This document shows positions 11,036-22,188 of a stretch of 54,705 bases of DNA, piece after piece; position 1 is the stretch's first letter, and the number at the start of each line of letters is the position of its first letter. Origin of the DNA: Hirudo medicinalis (lineage: Eukaryota > Annelida > Clitellata > Hirudinida > Hirudinidae); NCBI GenBank assembly GCA_011800805.1, contig MPNW01000294.1:1-54705 (forward strand), given 5' to 3'. The notes below the pieces were generated by a model. It ran no database searches and had not been told where the DNA came from. It saw only the letters and a program-made list of their open reading frames with translations. A program made the position numbers and the translations under genes.

Positions 11036-12069
11036 TATGAACTCAAGCGCTCACCCCCCCCCACCGGAGTCCCCTCCTCTATCATCCTGGAAACCAGGCA
11101 AAAATAACTAGATGAAGCTGAAAAGACTCCCCCCAGCGTGTTCTATCTACGTATTTACCTAACTCGCTAAAGCACAGTTTACGTTATATGCTGGCATTCG
11201 AATACGCTCTGCGTGATAGCTCGATTACTCTACCATCTTATCCTACTCTGTGCCACCAGGAACAGCCTGAGGAAACGCCAGCGTGACCTTAACGTCGGCA
11301 ACCAGGCAGATAAGTGCTAGCGACGCGTACGATGTAGACGACGAAATAGGCCTCGCGCTCGTCGGTCTTGAGTGTACCCACGACAGGTTTGAACCTCGTC
11401 AATCTTACCCATTCGACGATTGCTTCAACATCCGCCAGCTGGAGGTTGTAGACTATGTACTAGATGCCTACTCGCACCGACAGCAGCACCAACAGATCGC
11501 AACAGGACATAACTACCGGCAACTGTATACGGGCCGGCGTTAACTATCATTACCGCAAAAGATATGGCTCTCGCCATCTCATGCATTGCCTATGCGACGA
11601 TTCGTCGATATTGTCGGTATCTGTATCGCTATATACCAGCCGGGCGCTAGGAACGTTATCAGTTGCGTCAGTACCGCCTAGTGGTCAGGTAACCACTATA
11701 ATACGGTATTTGCTAAAGATCACGTCGGTCGACTCTTCCGGATTCTCCTTGTGCATTTGTGAGCTAGTAATCGACGCATGGCAGTCACTTTCTACCTGCT
11801 CGATCACTTCTGGCGATGTCCTGAAGTCGGAACCTGACCTAAGGCCAATGTTCGACCGACAACTCGGTTGGACTATTAGGCTAGCAGCCATGCTGGCCGC
11901 TAGCCTCGACCTCTCCAGCTTGATCTGCACCAGAATATCCAGATGGTGGCTGCGTCTGTTCGTCTTCTAACTTGAGATATTGCGCAGCGGACTAGTATTG
12001 CATGTCAAACTTCCAAAGCAAGCAGAAAAACACAACATCACGCCTTAGACATGGCATTCATGAAGTCGA
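11036..12069. other. Unidentified degenerate region upstream of KAS III remnant
   Basis: Both strands have open stretches (plus 11283-11543 and 11464-11970; minus 11685-11930), but none gives a protein I recognise, and the overlapping opposite frames argue against any being real. A minus-strand piece with SPEVIEQVESDCHASITSSQ looks coding-like. A C9 tract sits at 11054-11062. The region lies just downstream of ettA. Confidence 0.35.
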
Positions 12070-13718
12070 TCAGCGAGTCAGGCGCCTGTGAGTCATGCTG
12101 TACGGAGTGGCTGCTTCCGCGCCAAGACGGTGGATCTTTTCTTTCTCGTATTCCTCGAAATTACCTTCAAACCACTCGATATGTGCGTCGCCTTCATAAG
12201 CAAGTATATGGGTGGCCATGCGGTCAAGGAACATACGATCGTGGCTGATGATGACGGCGCAGCCAGCGTATGCTTCAAGTGCATCTTCGAGCGCGCCCAG
12301 CGTTTCAGTGTCGAGGTCGTTGGTCGGTTCGTCAAGCAGTAGCACGTTGCCGCCGTTCTTCAGCATCTTAGCAAGATGGACACGGTTGCGTTGACCGCCA
12401 GAAAGGTTGCCGACCTTCTGCTGCTGGTCAGCACCGCGGAAGTTGAACGACGAGCAATAGGCGCGGCTGTTCACTGTGTGCTTGCCGAGATTAATTACTT
12501 CGGCGCCGCTGGAGATCTCTTCCCAGACCGTCTTGTTTGGATCGAGTACATCGCGACTCTGATCTACATAGCCAAGCTTCACCGTCTCGCCGATGTGGAT
12601 CAAGCCAGAGTCCGGCTGTTCCTGGCCAGTGATCATTTTGAATAGTGTTGTCTTGCCGGCGCCATTCGGGCCGATAACGCCGACGATGCCGCCAGGGGGC
12701 AGTTTGAAGGTCAGCTCCTCGATCAACAGCTCGTCGCTATAGCCCTTGCTCACGCCATCAAACTCAATGACGCGGTTACCTAGACGTTCACTGGATGGAA
12801 TGACGATCTGCGTGTCGGTCGGCTTGCGGTTCTGCGACTGCTCGACCAGTTCTTCATAAGCCTTTATACGAGCCTTAGATTTGGTTGGCGTGCCTTGGGT
12901 GAGGACGAAATCCACTCATGCTCGCGCCAGATAGCCTTCTGGTGAGCATCGTTCTCACGGCCTTCCTGAATTAGGCGTTTGGCCTTGGCGTCCAGATACT
13001 TGGTGTAGTTGCCATCGTGAGGGATACCGCGGCCGCGGTCGAGCTCAAGGATCCAGCCGGTGACGTTGTCGAGGAAGTAGCGGTCATGAGTGATTATCAG
13101 CACTGAGCCAGGATAGTCGCTAAGGTGCTTTTCCAACCAACCGGTGGTCTCGGTGTCCAAATGGTTGGTCGGTTCGTCGAGTAACAAAAGGTCAGGCTGC
13201 TCGAGCAGTAGGCGACACAGCGCGATGCGGCGGCGTTCACCACCTGACAGGTTAGTCACCGAGACATTGCCAGGAGGGCACTGCAATGCGTCCATTGCCA
13301 TCTCGACCTGCTGTTCCAGGTCCCAGAGGTTTAGGCGGTCCATTTCGTCCTGCAGATGCGCACCTTCGTCGGCGATCTCGTCCGAGTAGTTCATCATCAG
13401 CTCATTGTAGCGATCGATGATGGCCGTCTTCTTAGTGACGCCCTCCATGACGTTTTCGAACAAGGTTTTGTTTGGATCGAGCTGCGGCTCCTGTGCTAGG
13501 TAACCAACGGTGGCACCATCGGCCAACCACGCTTCTCCCGACCATTCCTTATCGAGGCCAGCCATGATCTTCAACATGGTCGACTTACCTGAACCGTTCT
13601 GGCCTAGAATGCCGATCTTGGCATCAGGGTAGAACGACAGGTGCAGATTGTTCAGCACCTTTTTAGAACCATAGGACTTAGTCAATCCTGACATGTGATA
13701 GATGAACTGGCGAGCCAC
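12070..13718 (-). pseudogene. ettA: Energy-dependent translational throttle protein EttA, single frameshift
   Basis: EttA is an ABC-F ATPase that binds the ribosomal E site and gates translation according to energy state. The first frame (GTG at 13718, preceded by AGGATA) holds ABC domain 1: Walker A GQNGSGKST (39-47), signature LSGGERRR (157-164), DEPTNHLD (181-188) and switch His211. The second frame (to 12070) holds domain 2 with GPNGAGKTT, LSGGQRNR and DEPTNDLD. The two are joined by a one-base deletion near 12881-12890, in the linker that contacts P-site tRNA (family Ala-Arg-Gln-Thr-Lys-Ser-Lys). All motifs on both sides are undamaged and no stop precedes the break. It is a very young pseudogene, two separate half-proteins, or a sequencing error. 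Confidence 0.9.
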
Positions 13719-13809
13719 GCGCGCGTATCCTGCACTTCAGATGAACATAGACTTACGCGCCTATGTAGGCTATTCTACCCCGAACGACAATCGCCATTTG
13801 GCTCAGAAA
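13719..13809 (-). promoter_or_regulatory. ettA upstream region
   Basis: Short gap between the ettA start and the end of the DUF2461 remnant. It should hold the ettA ribosome binding site (AGGATA about ten bases before GTG) and possibly its promoter, although I cannot point to convincing -35 and -10 boxes. Confidence 0.35.
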
Positions 13810-14530
13810 TGTGCAAGCTCTCTAGCAGTCAGCGCCCGATCGATCACATCCTGGCGAAATGCGACAGTAACTGGTTAGCGAAAGCAGGCACCTATGCCGT
13901 TGCTGCGGATAGGTCGATCCTGCCGTAAAGACTATCGAACTTGAGCAGCCTGGCGTGCGGATGTGCAACACGTGCGGATGTGCAACATATAATTAGCGCG
14001 TAATGTGCTTTCGTGCCTCATCGCCGACCTTATAGGTGCCGTCGATTAGATGCTGTCGATGAAATGGATCTCCGACACTAGGCACGTGTCTACTGCATCT
14101 GACAAGACGCCTTTCTGCACGCATCGAATATCTACTTCTCAAAATCGTACATGTCTACTCCTACAGTAAGATTGCGCTTGACGCAATGAGCATATGGAAG
14201 CTACGATAATCTCGACCCTGTTAGTTGCTATTCAAAACTAGGCGTCGATATGGTTCTTGTAGGAGCACTCGTCTTTTAAGAACTGGAAGTCCCGGTTGAT
14301 CATCGCTATCGAGCCATTGTTATGGCTCGGAAACACACTTCAGGCAAAATTTTTCGTAGCCACAGTTCATGCCTTCGACAAACCACTTGGCTGAAGCCAA
14401 GTAGCCATCCCTATACAGATTATGGTTGGCGTCGAACCAGGACTTATTGTTGTCACTGTTGATGCTGCGCAGAAACTGCGGCGTCTCGGATGCAAACCAG
14501 CTAAACCAGTCCACAGTTACGTTCGCGTTT
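13810..14530 (-). pseudogene. DUF2461 (TIGR02453) family protein remnant
   Basis: The open piece at 14320-14514 begins MDWFSWFASETPQFLRSI and continues with NNKSWFDANHNLY and AKWFVEGM, matching the family start (FP-ETLxFL-LxxNNNKAWFDAHR). A following piece has SIAMINRDFQFLKDE then YKNHIDA (family GSIxRINRDVRFSKDKxPYKNHIDLWF). The rest down to 13810 is broken by many stops. The biochemical role of DUF2461 proteins is not known to me. A perfect 17-bp tandem duplication (13954-13987) lies in its last third. Confidence 0.7.
13954..13987. repeat. Perfect 17-bp tandem duplication
   Basis: Two identical 17-base copies (13954-13970 and 13971-13987) in the C-terminal part of the DUF2461 remnant. The length is not divisible by three, so it shifts the frame. 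Confidence 0.9.
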
Positions 14531-14639
14531 CTTGCTCGACAGCGACAAGACTATTGCCGTCTTGAGGCAAAGCAAAAGCCGTCGGCGCAGGCTCTTACCA
14601 GACGCTGACGTTGTGCTACCACGGACGGAGGAGTGGTGC

Positions 14640-16397
14640 AATCCTTTTCTGTACCTGATCGGCGGCTACCATACGCGTCCTGATGCCTGCCGCGGCAAGC
14701 ATCGTCAGGGAAGACGATTGAGACGATCGGCCGCCCGCAATCGCCCGACCGCGTTATGACACTGTCGTGATCTAGTTCCGCATCGAAGATACAATGAAAA
14801 GATGTAGGTCTGGCTAAATGCCTGAATCAAGTGACTGCGACTGCTGCTGCGGAGAGAACCGTATCGCTCTACGTTGGTCACCGACAACGGATATCTAGAG
14901 TACCTCATCTTCGAGCAGTTGCACGCAATTTCGAGCAGTTGCGCGCAATGTAGGCACGTGTAGTCAACCTGCTGGCTGACCGCGGCATGGGACCTAGAGA
15001 CGTCGTTATCCCTCATAACGCATCGGTACAAGGCACATCGGCGCCGCCTACCAGTTACTGTTCATCGCTTTCGGCCCGAAAGCCATCGAGCTATGCTGCA
15101 GACGGCTGGCACGCGCCTTGTCGTCATCAACACAGCCAATCGCGGCAAGCTGGACGATATCTCTACTTACAAGTCGCGACGCTTAATAACGACCGTCACG
15201 TTCCTGCTAAACGGAGACATCAACATGATCTCGGCCTTGGCCAGCGGCATGGATGCGTTTGCATCCGTCATGCACAATGGCAACGACATTTTCCTGATGA
15301 TGACGACTTAAGACATCACAGGTAAGTCCAAAGGTGTCTCGCTTTCTATCAGTCTATCAGTGCGCTCTTGTCATTCGTCGCTTACATGTGCGACGAAGTC
15401 AATTCGTAAGCCGATGAAACGTCTAGAACATCTCTGACGAAGTGTCTAGACACCTCTGACCAAGTTGGGTCTACTGACTCTCTGATTAGGCCGTCAACGC
15501 CATCTGCTGATCGACATGGCAACGATCTTCGACGACCTTCTATGAAGGCGGCTTCATCGCCAAGGCGACATACAACATCATCAAGCGACTTGGCATCACC
15601 AACCTCGCTGGCTCTCCACCGCCTGCCGGCTGCTGATTGCAAACACCCCTCCGAGATCGCTGAGCCAATCCAGGACAGACTGCGCGTAGTCGGCAGTGCC
15701 AGCTAATCGATCAACCTCGAGATGGTCAATCGGTTCGACGCCCATCTTGCAGTCCTGATATACGACCAATTATAGCCAGGACCGAATTCGACATGGTCGT
15801 CAACAGCAATCACAGGCTCCAGCATGCCGTCTGTCCCGGCTTATCCAGCTTCGCAACGCCTGGCTTCCGTATCACCATGCTGTACAAGCAAGGCCTGGAA
15901 GGTAACTCGAACTAGCTAGGAGACTTTGTCGTTGACATCCAGTGTTCACCGCTGATGTGGTTCACTGATTTCTATCACAAGAAAACACCGTCATACATGG
16001 CGGCTACTACCGCACTGGCGACAATATCGAGAGCTAACCTGACGGCTCGTTCAGCTGCATCTGCCGCTCAGACGACTTCATCATCTCGGCCGACTATCGT
16101 ATCGGTTAATTCGAAGTCGAAAGTGTACTGGTCAAGCATCATGCCTTAGTCGAGGCCACTGTGATCGGCGTGCCAGATCCCGAACGCACCGAACTAGTTA
16201 GGTCTTCGTTATCTCCACCCAGGTGATTGAAAGGACGGCAGAACTGGCCAAGATACTCCCTCAGAGCGTGTGCAAGTGTCTGTTGACCCACTCTCTAATC
16301 ACAGCTAATCGAGTTCGTTCATCTCAGGTGGGCAGCGCTAAGTACAGCACTTTAATCCTGCGCAAAGCGGATATCGATAAGCAAACCAAGGGCTGAG
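14640..16397 (+). pseudogene. Acyl-CoA synthetase (AMP-forming) remnant
   Basis: These ligases activate a carboxylic acid to its CoA thioester using ATP. Plus-strand pieces follow the family in order: FEQLRAM, NLLADRGMGPRDVV, QTAGTRLVVINTANRGKLDD, an AMP-binding P-loop relic (FLMMTT, stop, DITGKSKG; family TSGTTGPPKG), YRTGDN and DDFIISADYRIG then FEVESVLVKH (family YRTGD and DDVISSAGYRIGPFEIES), and a C-terminal piece ending with LRKADI. It is near full length but riddled with stops and frame changes. The substrate cannot be told; the sequence recalls medium-chain or benzoate-type ligases. An imperfect 20-bp tandem repeat (14910-14949) lies near the start. Confidence 0.75.
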
Positions 16398-16399
16398 GT

Positions 16400-17110
16400 T
16401 CTTAACTAGAACGCGTAACGCACCAGTGCATCCAGATTGGCACGCTATACTGCGTCGATCTTGTAGGATTTGATCCCAGTGACGCCGAGATTGCTGTCCC
16501 TGGTGCCACCGGTTACAAATCCACTCGTGCGGCCCACCAATGCAGTCAGGCTTAGCACGGCGCGGGCTTGGATTTTGTGTCTAGCTTGATACAGATCTGC
16601 GCGACCTGACTTGTCCTGGTACGATTAACAGCCTTCGTAAGGAAGATTCTGTCCCAACATCCGTCGCCACAAAGTCGGAGAGTGCGTTGAACGACAGGCC
16701 GATACTATACTTGTTCGAATAGATGTCGTATAAGTAGGAGTGAGTTAGTAGGCCAGGTTACTTATGATCAAATTAGCGATCACGCGGCTATCGAAGGTTG
16801 ACGACGCGTCACAGTGGAAGAATGTCATCCAAATTCACGTCGTCACGAACACTCTGGTAGCCGGCAAATGCCGATAGGCTGCTATCAAACCGGTAGCCTG
16901 CATAACTACCAAGCCCCATTGTCAAGTCTGATTTCACGTTGTTGACAATACCGCTTTCGACCATGTATATCGCTGCCTTTGGTCGTACTAGACAACTATA
17001 AAAGTCGCTATACTACCATACAGATAGACACTTGCCACGCAGCTGATATCCTTGCCACGCAGTCGACATCATAGGCACTAGCCGAAACTGAAGAGAGACG
17101 ATACCGTCAG
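16400..17110 (-). pseudogene. Possible outer-membrane beta-barrel protein remnant
   Basis: Minus-strand frames show alternating polar and hydrophobic stretches typical of barrel strands, such as LGSYAGYRFDSSLSAFAGYQ, a central piece with SYLYDIYSNKYSIGLSFNAL, and near the end RAVLSLTALVGRTSGF followed by GVTGIKSYKIDAVYRANLDA and a closing VRYAF. This fits large Rhizobiales outer-membrane barrel proteins with C-terminal aromatic residues, but no family motif is firm. An imperfect 20-bp tandem repeat (17031-17070) lies in the N-terminal part. It is convergent with the acyl-CoA synthetase remnant. Confidence 0.35.
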
Positions 17111-17339
17111 AATAATTGGCAGTGTGAGTTTCGTGCGCATGGCCTATTAGTAAAAGCAGGATGATCTCTGGAGCGGTTTGGTAAACTAATGACTTATGAC
17201 TAACGAGTGAAGCTCCTTACTCTGCCTTTCACTCGTAGTACGCCCGCAATCAGCTTTTGTATCGCTGACTAGCCCAAGCTCACGTCCTCATAAGCCTGCT
17301 GACCAAGCGTGAGTGGGGGGGGAGTTGTCGAAGTCGAAG

Positions 17340-17660
17340 CGAATGTTGGAGCGTCAGTCTAGTACCCTCATATTCAGCCTGAATATGCCAGGATGAACGT
17401 TATCAATTTCAAGATTTCTAGAAGATACGTTGATCATCAGTTCTGAATCAGAGCTAATCACCTAGTCAAGACTGCTACCCCCTCCATTTGTCAATGCCGA
17501 GTATGACGCTTTGGCCGATCTTGGCTGAGACATTACTCGGCGTCAACTGCTTGCCATTTGGCAATGATCTCATGCTGAATCAGCGCTGCCCAAACACGTC
17601 GGACCGGCCGGTTGATTAATTCATCAAGAACGATCGTCGCTATCTTGATCGTTCTCTTCC
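17340..17660 (-). pseudogene. Possible SRPBCC/AHSA1-like protein remnant
   Basis: One minus-strand piece reads TIKIATIVLDELINRPVRRV then WAALIQHEIIAKW, which agrees with the start of SRPBCC/AHSA1 lipid- or hydrophobic-ligand-binding proteins (pattern APxERVWxALTDPExxAxW). What follows is broken by stops. A G8 tract (17315-17322) lies at its far end. Many family members are paired with an ArsR regulator; the sequence upstream (17660-17900) might be such a partner, but I could not confirm it. Confidence 0.35.
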
Positions 17661-20311
17661 TCCAAAACGATACACAGCAAGACCGCATGCGCCTGTTAGT
17701 AGCGTTCGAATTGGTACATTCAGGCGCTTGCACATGACGACCGATGGTGAAGCGTCATGGGTGTAGTCAGAGCGCACGCTCGAAATCGGTCGAATCGACG
17801 ACCTCGGCGTCGAGCTCGAGTGGCTATCGATAAAGTCAAGCAGCTGTACGTCGCCGGAATAACCATTGTCCTCTCGAACAACCGGCACGTGAACTGATCA
17901 TGTAAGAAGTATTCATCGATGTGATGTTGATTGTGATGTTCCTGCGCGACCGGGATCGGCGCTTGCCAGACATCAACTGAACAACACTTGTGCGCTTGAT
18001 GAAAATGCTTAGTAATTTCATGAATTATTCTGGCGTAATTATTATCTTTTTTAGAACTATTGCTTGGCCATATTCAGCAACAATGACAGGTACACATTGG
18101 TGTATAGATAGGTTATATTCTTTAGCATTTTTATCGAAGAATCAGCAAGTTATGATTAGACTGTTGCAGTAGTCATGAGACTAGCACCGTTGAGGACTAT
18201 CTGTTTAAGGAGCATCGCAGATTTTAAACTATATATTAAATATATGATGCATCATTGCACATATTACCTATAAGCGCAGTTTATATCTAGATTACTAGAA
18301 ACAGTTATGAGGTACGGCTCATGTTTCTTACCGCTCACCCATTGCGCATTCATTTAATTTTACTAGAAATTAGACGTCTGCATCGAGGCGCCTAGTAGCT
18401 GTCCAACACCGAATTGCGGGCTATGTGCCGGCAAGGCCGACGCCACCCCGCGTCACAACGACATATGGCAGGGTATATGGATTACCTCCATCATCTACCT
18501 ATTGTTTTCGGTTACCAACATCATCCTCTCCCCGACGTTGCCTACTACACGATCATCGCATGCTTCGCGCTCGGCACCAGTGTGCTGTTTTTTGCTGGAA
18601 CTCTGGAACTGTAGATTAGCCATGAGCCAACACCAAAGAGTCTAACCTAATCTGCTCTGCGTGACCGCACTGATTACCAGTTATGTTTACTAGCTTCTGT
18701 TGGCGATGATGATCAATCTTGTCCAGATTATGTCCCATTAAATGCCTGCGGTGTCGCCTTCATGATGAGAGCAAACTGCTTGACAACTTCTTATTTATGT
18801 CTGTCGGTGATTTCGTCTGAGATTCTTCTCGGTATCTTCCTTCGGTATCTTCCTACTGACACTGTTTTTTAGTCCCCAAAAATCATGTTATTGCTAGCTG
18901 ACATTCGATGGTCTTCTAAATCTTCCACATAACCTTAACCTCTCTTCGTGGACTGGAAGCTCTACTGCGAATTTTACCACTTCGTCGTAAACGCACTCAA
19001 GGTCAAGACCCAACAGAGAAAGGCGATCGTACTTGGCTACGTTTTGCTGTTCCTGTCGCGCACCGATCTTCTGACTGGTCTCAAAAGCCGCTACAAAAGC
19101 CGCTACATTGTATAGCAACTAATGCTCAAGCACCATTATCACTGCGACGGCATAGCGATCATCACCGTCAGTGCCGGCGGTGCCCTTACCTGTAACTAGA
19201 TCGGAGTCAAACTCAAGCAGATCATTAAAGATAGCCGATCACATTCTTACCTAGTCAAGGCCAGCGGTCGCAGCTGCATCTAGCTGTTCAATCCAAACGA
19301 TCCAGCATACCAATCGATCCAGCATAACAGCAACGCAAGCGGAGCATTGCTGCCCTGCTCAAACAAAATAGTAGTCGAAAGGAGGCGGTGTCGTGGTCTA
19401 TAAGATCACTCAACACTTTGCCACCGGCCGCGTCGAGACCGTTGAGACACTAATGCGTTCGAATGTGCTCGACGGCACTTCGGTTCCACCCAATCCATTC
19501 ATCTCGGCTACCGAACGTATCAGAGTTATCATCGATATCGGCCGCTGAGCTATACGCACTGCCTGCAGAAGTTTCTCGCCAGCGACCATGTCAGCATTGT
19601 CGGCATCAACGTTTTACTCGTCTAGCTTAAGACGTCGGACTTTGCCACCTCCATCACTGTTCTCACTCGATCACCGTCCTCATCGGTGAAACCATGATCA
19701 ATGATCGAGTACCTTGCTTTCGAGATCACCTAAAGCCTCGATTCGAGATCACCTAAAGCCTCGAAAGGAAAATGTACTCGGACAATCATCTGCCATGTCC
19801 TCGTAGTTGACTACCGCGTCAGGGATTTCATGTTGAAGCATTTCGTCGCGGTGCCAAAGTTTGCGTCTGAACAACAACCAAGCCGACAGCATCTAGGCCT
19901 TGATGCGCTAATCTGTTCTGAAGATCTACAGACCGCAACAAGACATATTCAGAGATACAACTGGCTTCGTCTTGCCGGGACCATTTGGCTCGAGCGGAGC
20001 CAAGCTTTCGCCGCGCCGGATATCAAGATTGATGTTTTTTTGAACGCTAAACCCTGATGCATAGGTCTTCTACCAATGGAAACGGAGATAATCGGCTGCA
20101 TGAGCGATCACCTCAGGTGAAAGGATAGTGTCGAGAGCGAAACGAATGGGCGCTCTTGGAAGAGCTAGCGGGAATATATAGACTGTATTCGGGCCTACAA
20201 GGCCGCTAACTAACGCCTCCTGATATACTGGTGCTGTGAAAAGCACCATCGACATGGCCTTGACGGCTGCCTACGCGTTCCCCAACGGTTGCTTCCCAGC
20301 TGGAGCAACAA
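17661..20311. other. Long unrecognised region with an AT-rich island
   Basis: No gene can be named. From about 18000 to 18360 the sequence is clearly richer in A and T than the rest of the window. Plus-strand coding-like pieces appear later: a hydrophobic piece at 18480-18610 (YYTIIACFALGTSVLFFAGT), a piece near 18945-19110, one near 19240-19320 with LFNPNDPAYQSI, and one at 19830-20057 (MLKHFVAVPKFASEQQ). They suggest one or more decayed plus-strand genes. Tandem duplications occur at 19083-19106 (12 bp, perfect) and 19719-19764 (23 bp, perfect). Confidence 0.35.
19719..19764. repeat. Perfect 23-bp tandem duplication
   Basis: Two identical 23-base copies (19719-19741 and 19742-19764) in unidentified decayed sequence. 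Same length as the duplication at 7634-7679, but the unit sequence is unrelated. Confidence 0.9.
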
Positions 20312-21265
20312 ATGCCATTCGACATCAAGACCCAAATCGCTTCGCCCACCGGAGCAGAGCTCAATCTATACATCCGCCAAAGTACAGTACCAGTCCGTGC
20401 CGTTGTCCAGGTCAGCCACGGCTTGGCCGAACATGCTGCGTGTTATGCTCGTTTCGCCGACTTCCTGGCCAGCAACGGCTATCATGTCTACGCCCATGAC
20501 CATCGTGGTCATGGTTCGACTCGCGCGCCCGACGCACCCATCGGACGCTTCGCCAATAAGTACGGCGCTGACCTGGTCATAGGCGACGTCCTCGCCGTTC
20601 ACGATCGTATCGCCATCGATCATCCCGACATACCGGTTGTCATCTTCAGCCATTCAACAGGCGGACTGATCGCCCTCAATTTCGTGCTATGCCATTCAGA
20701 TCGCGTATCCGCCGCCGCAATCTGGAACGTCAACTTCTCTGTCGGTATTTTCTGGCGCCTCGCCCAAGCGATCCTCGTCTTCGAGCGTTTTCGCCTGGGC
20801 TCCGACATGCCGTCACGTATCATTCCGAAGCTCACTTGCAGCGACTGGGTTAGAAAAATCCACGATTGTCGCACCAAGTTCGACTGGCTGTCGCGTGATC
20901 CAGACGAGGTCGAAGCCTATGTCGCCGATCCGTTATGCGGCTGGGATGCTTCGGTGTCCATGTGGATCGATTGCTTCGAATTGATCTTCAACGGTGCTGA
21001 TGATCGTAATTTCGCTAGCGTCCGCAGGGACATGCCGTTCAATCTTGCCGGCAGTCAGAGCGATCTGACAACCAACGGTGGCAAGGCCGTTAAACACCTA
21101 GCCCAGCGCATGCGCCGTATGGGCTTTTCGAATCTCGTTTTCAGGATTTACTCCGAGACTGGCCACGAAAGCCTAAATGAGGTGAATCACAATATTATTG
21201 TGGCTGATCTCGCCCACTGGCTCGATGAGCTCTCTCTAAAACGGACGGCGACAACTGTTCTGTAG
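20312..21265 (+). CDS. Alpha/beta hydrolase, lysophospholipase or monoacylglycerol lipase type
   Basis: An intact 317-residue serine hydrolase of the lysophospholipase/serine aminopeptidase S33 group, likely cytoplasmic (no signal peptide). Seen features: oxyanion-hole stretch VSHGLAEH (34-41), HDHRGHGST (62-70), nucleophile motif SHSTGG with Ser115, likely acid Asp251, and catalytic His285 in GHESLNE. The triad is complete. The residue before the nucleophile motif is Ser where relatives usually have Gly (GHSMGG). The start at 20312 has a good ribosome binding site (GGAG, 20302-20305). It stands alone among pseudogenes, so it seems to be kept by selection. Such enzymes cleave acyl esters of glycerol or lysophospholipids; the true substrate is unknown. 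Confidence 0.9.
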   Translation: MPFDIKTQIASPTGAELNLYIRQSTVPVRAVVQVSHGLAEHAACYARFADFLASNGYHVYAHDHRGHGSTRAPDAPIGRFANKYGADLVIGDVLAVHDRIAIDHPDIPVVIFSHSTGGLIALNFVLCHSDRVSAAAIWNVNFSVGIFWRLAQAILVFERFRLGSDMPSRIIPKLTCSDWVRKIHDCRTKFDWLSRDPDEVEAYVADPLCGWDASVSMWIDCFELIFNGADDRNFASVRRDMPFNLAGSQSDLTTNGGKAVKHLAQRMRRMGFSNLVFRIYSETGHESLNEVNHNIIVADLAHWLDELSLKRTATTVL

Positions 21266-21334
21266 CTTCATGGTAGTGGCGATCGTATCGATTCTGATAG
21301 AATGTGGTAAGACTACAATAGTTACTTGGTGTCT

Positions 21335-22188
21335 CATGAACAAAACATCTCTTAGCGGCGTCCGCGTCATCGAATTTGTGCGCATCCTATCTGCCCCCCC
21401 CTCGGGAGGGTAGTTGTTTTGCTAGGCTCGTGGTCAATGTCATCAAGGTTGATAATCAAGAAGGCGGCGACGACACCCAATAAATGTAGTTCACCATTCG
21501 TAGACAATTAATAAGGCGAGAACTAATAAGGCGAGAACCTGTCGATCTCATACTACCGTCCTTGCAATAGCGACAAACGTTCAATCGTGCTTTACTTATC
21601 AACTCTTGAGGGCAACGGGATCATCCGCAAGTTGGTTACTAACACCGACTTGCTGATCGAGAACTTCAAGCTTGGTGGCTTGAAAAAGAACGGCCTCAAC
21701 TATGATAGCCTGAAGAAAATCAACCACAGGCCGGTCCGGTCTATTGTTAGGCTACCAGCTTTGACTAAGCTAGGTCATATGCTGCCCGTACAGGCTACGA
21801 TTTCGCTGTCCATAGCATGTTAGGCCTGATGTTTATTATCAGCCTGGCTGGCGGAAAACCACAGAAGGTCATCGTCGTTACGATACCTTAACCGACTTCT
21901 ATTCGGTCATCGCCATCCAGGCTACCTTTCACCGTGCCGAAATTGTTAGACACAACTAGTACAGCGACATGGCACTGTTCGACACCTAGATGTCCGTGCT
22001 CGCTGAGCAGAACCTGCATTCTCTGGCGTTAGGCCATTCGCCGATGCAGATGAGCAACGCCCATACAAACATCGCGCCTTAAGAAGCTCTACCAATCAAG
22101 GATAGTTACTTTATCATCGCCGTCGGCAACGACGACCAGTTCCAGAAATTCTGCGTCGTCGTTGGCCTGTCCAATATCGTCGCCAATG
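21335..22188 (+). pseudogene. CaiB/BaiF family CoA-transferase remnant, 3' end deleted
   Basis: Class III CoA-transferases move CoA between carboxylic acids. From ATG near 21335 the pieces read SLSGVRVIEFVRILSAP, LLIENFKLGGLKKNGLNYDS then LKKIN, MALFDT, SVLAEQNLHSLALGHSPMQM and FIIAVGNDDQFQKFC, all in family order (relatives: LIENFKVGGLKKYGLDYDSL; MALFDTQVSVLANQ; HLIIAVGNDGQFRKF). A C8 tract (21394-21401) interrupts the first conserved motif, and a perfect 15-bp tandem duplication lies at 21509-21538. The last 130 or so residues are missing: the reading frame runs at about 22185 straight into a different enzyme. Confidence 0.8.

Noticed and set aside
11464..11970. Open frame of 168 residues on the plus strand
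   Set aside because: It overlaps other open frames on both strands, has no ribosome binding site that I can see and no recognisable family pattern.
12864..12915. Programmed frameshifting in ettA
   Set aside because: No slippery heptamer, homopolymer or downstream structure is evident, and EttA is not known to be frameshifted. A simple deletion or read error is more likely.
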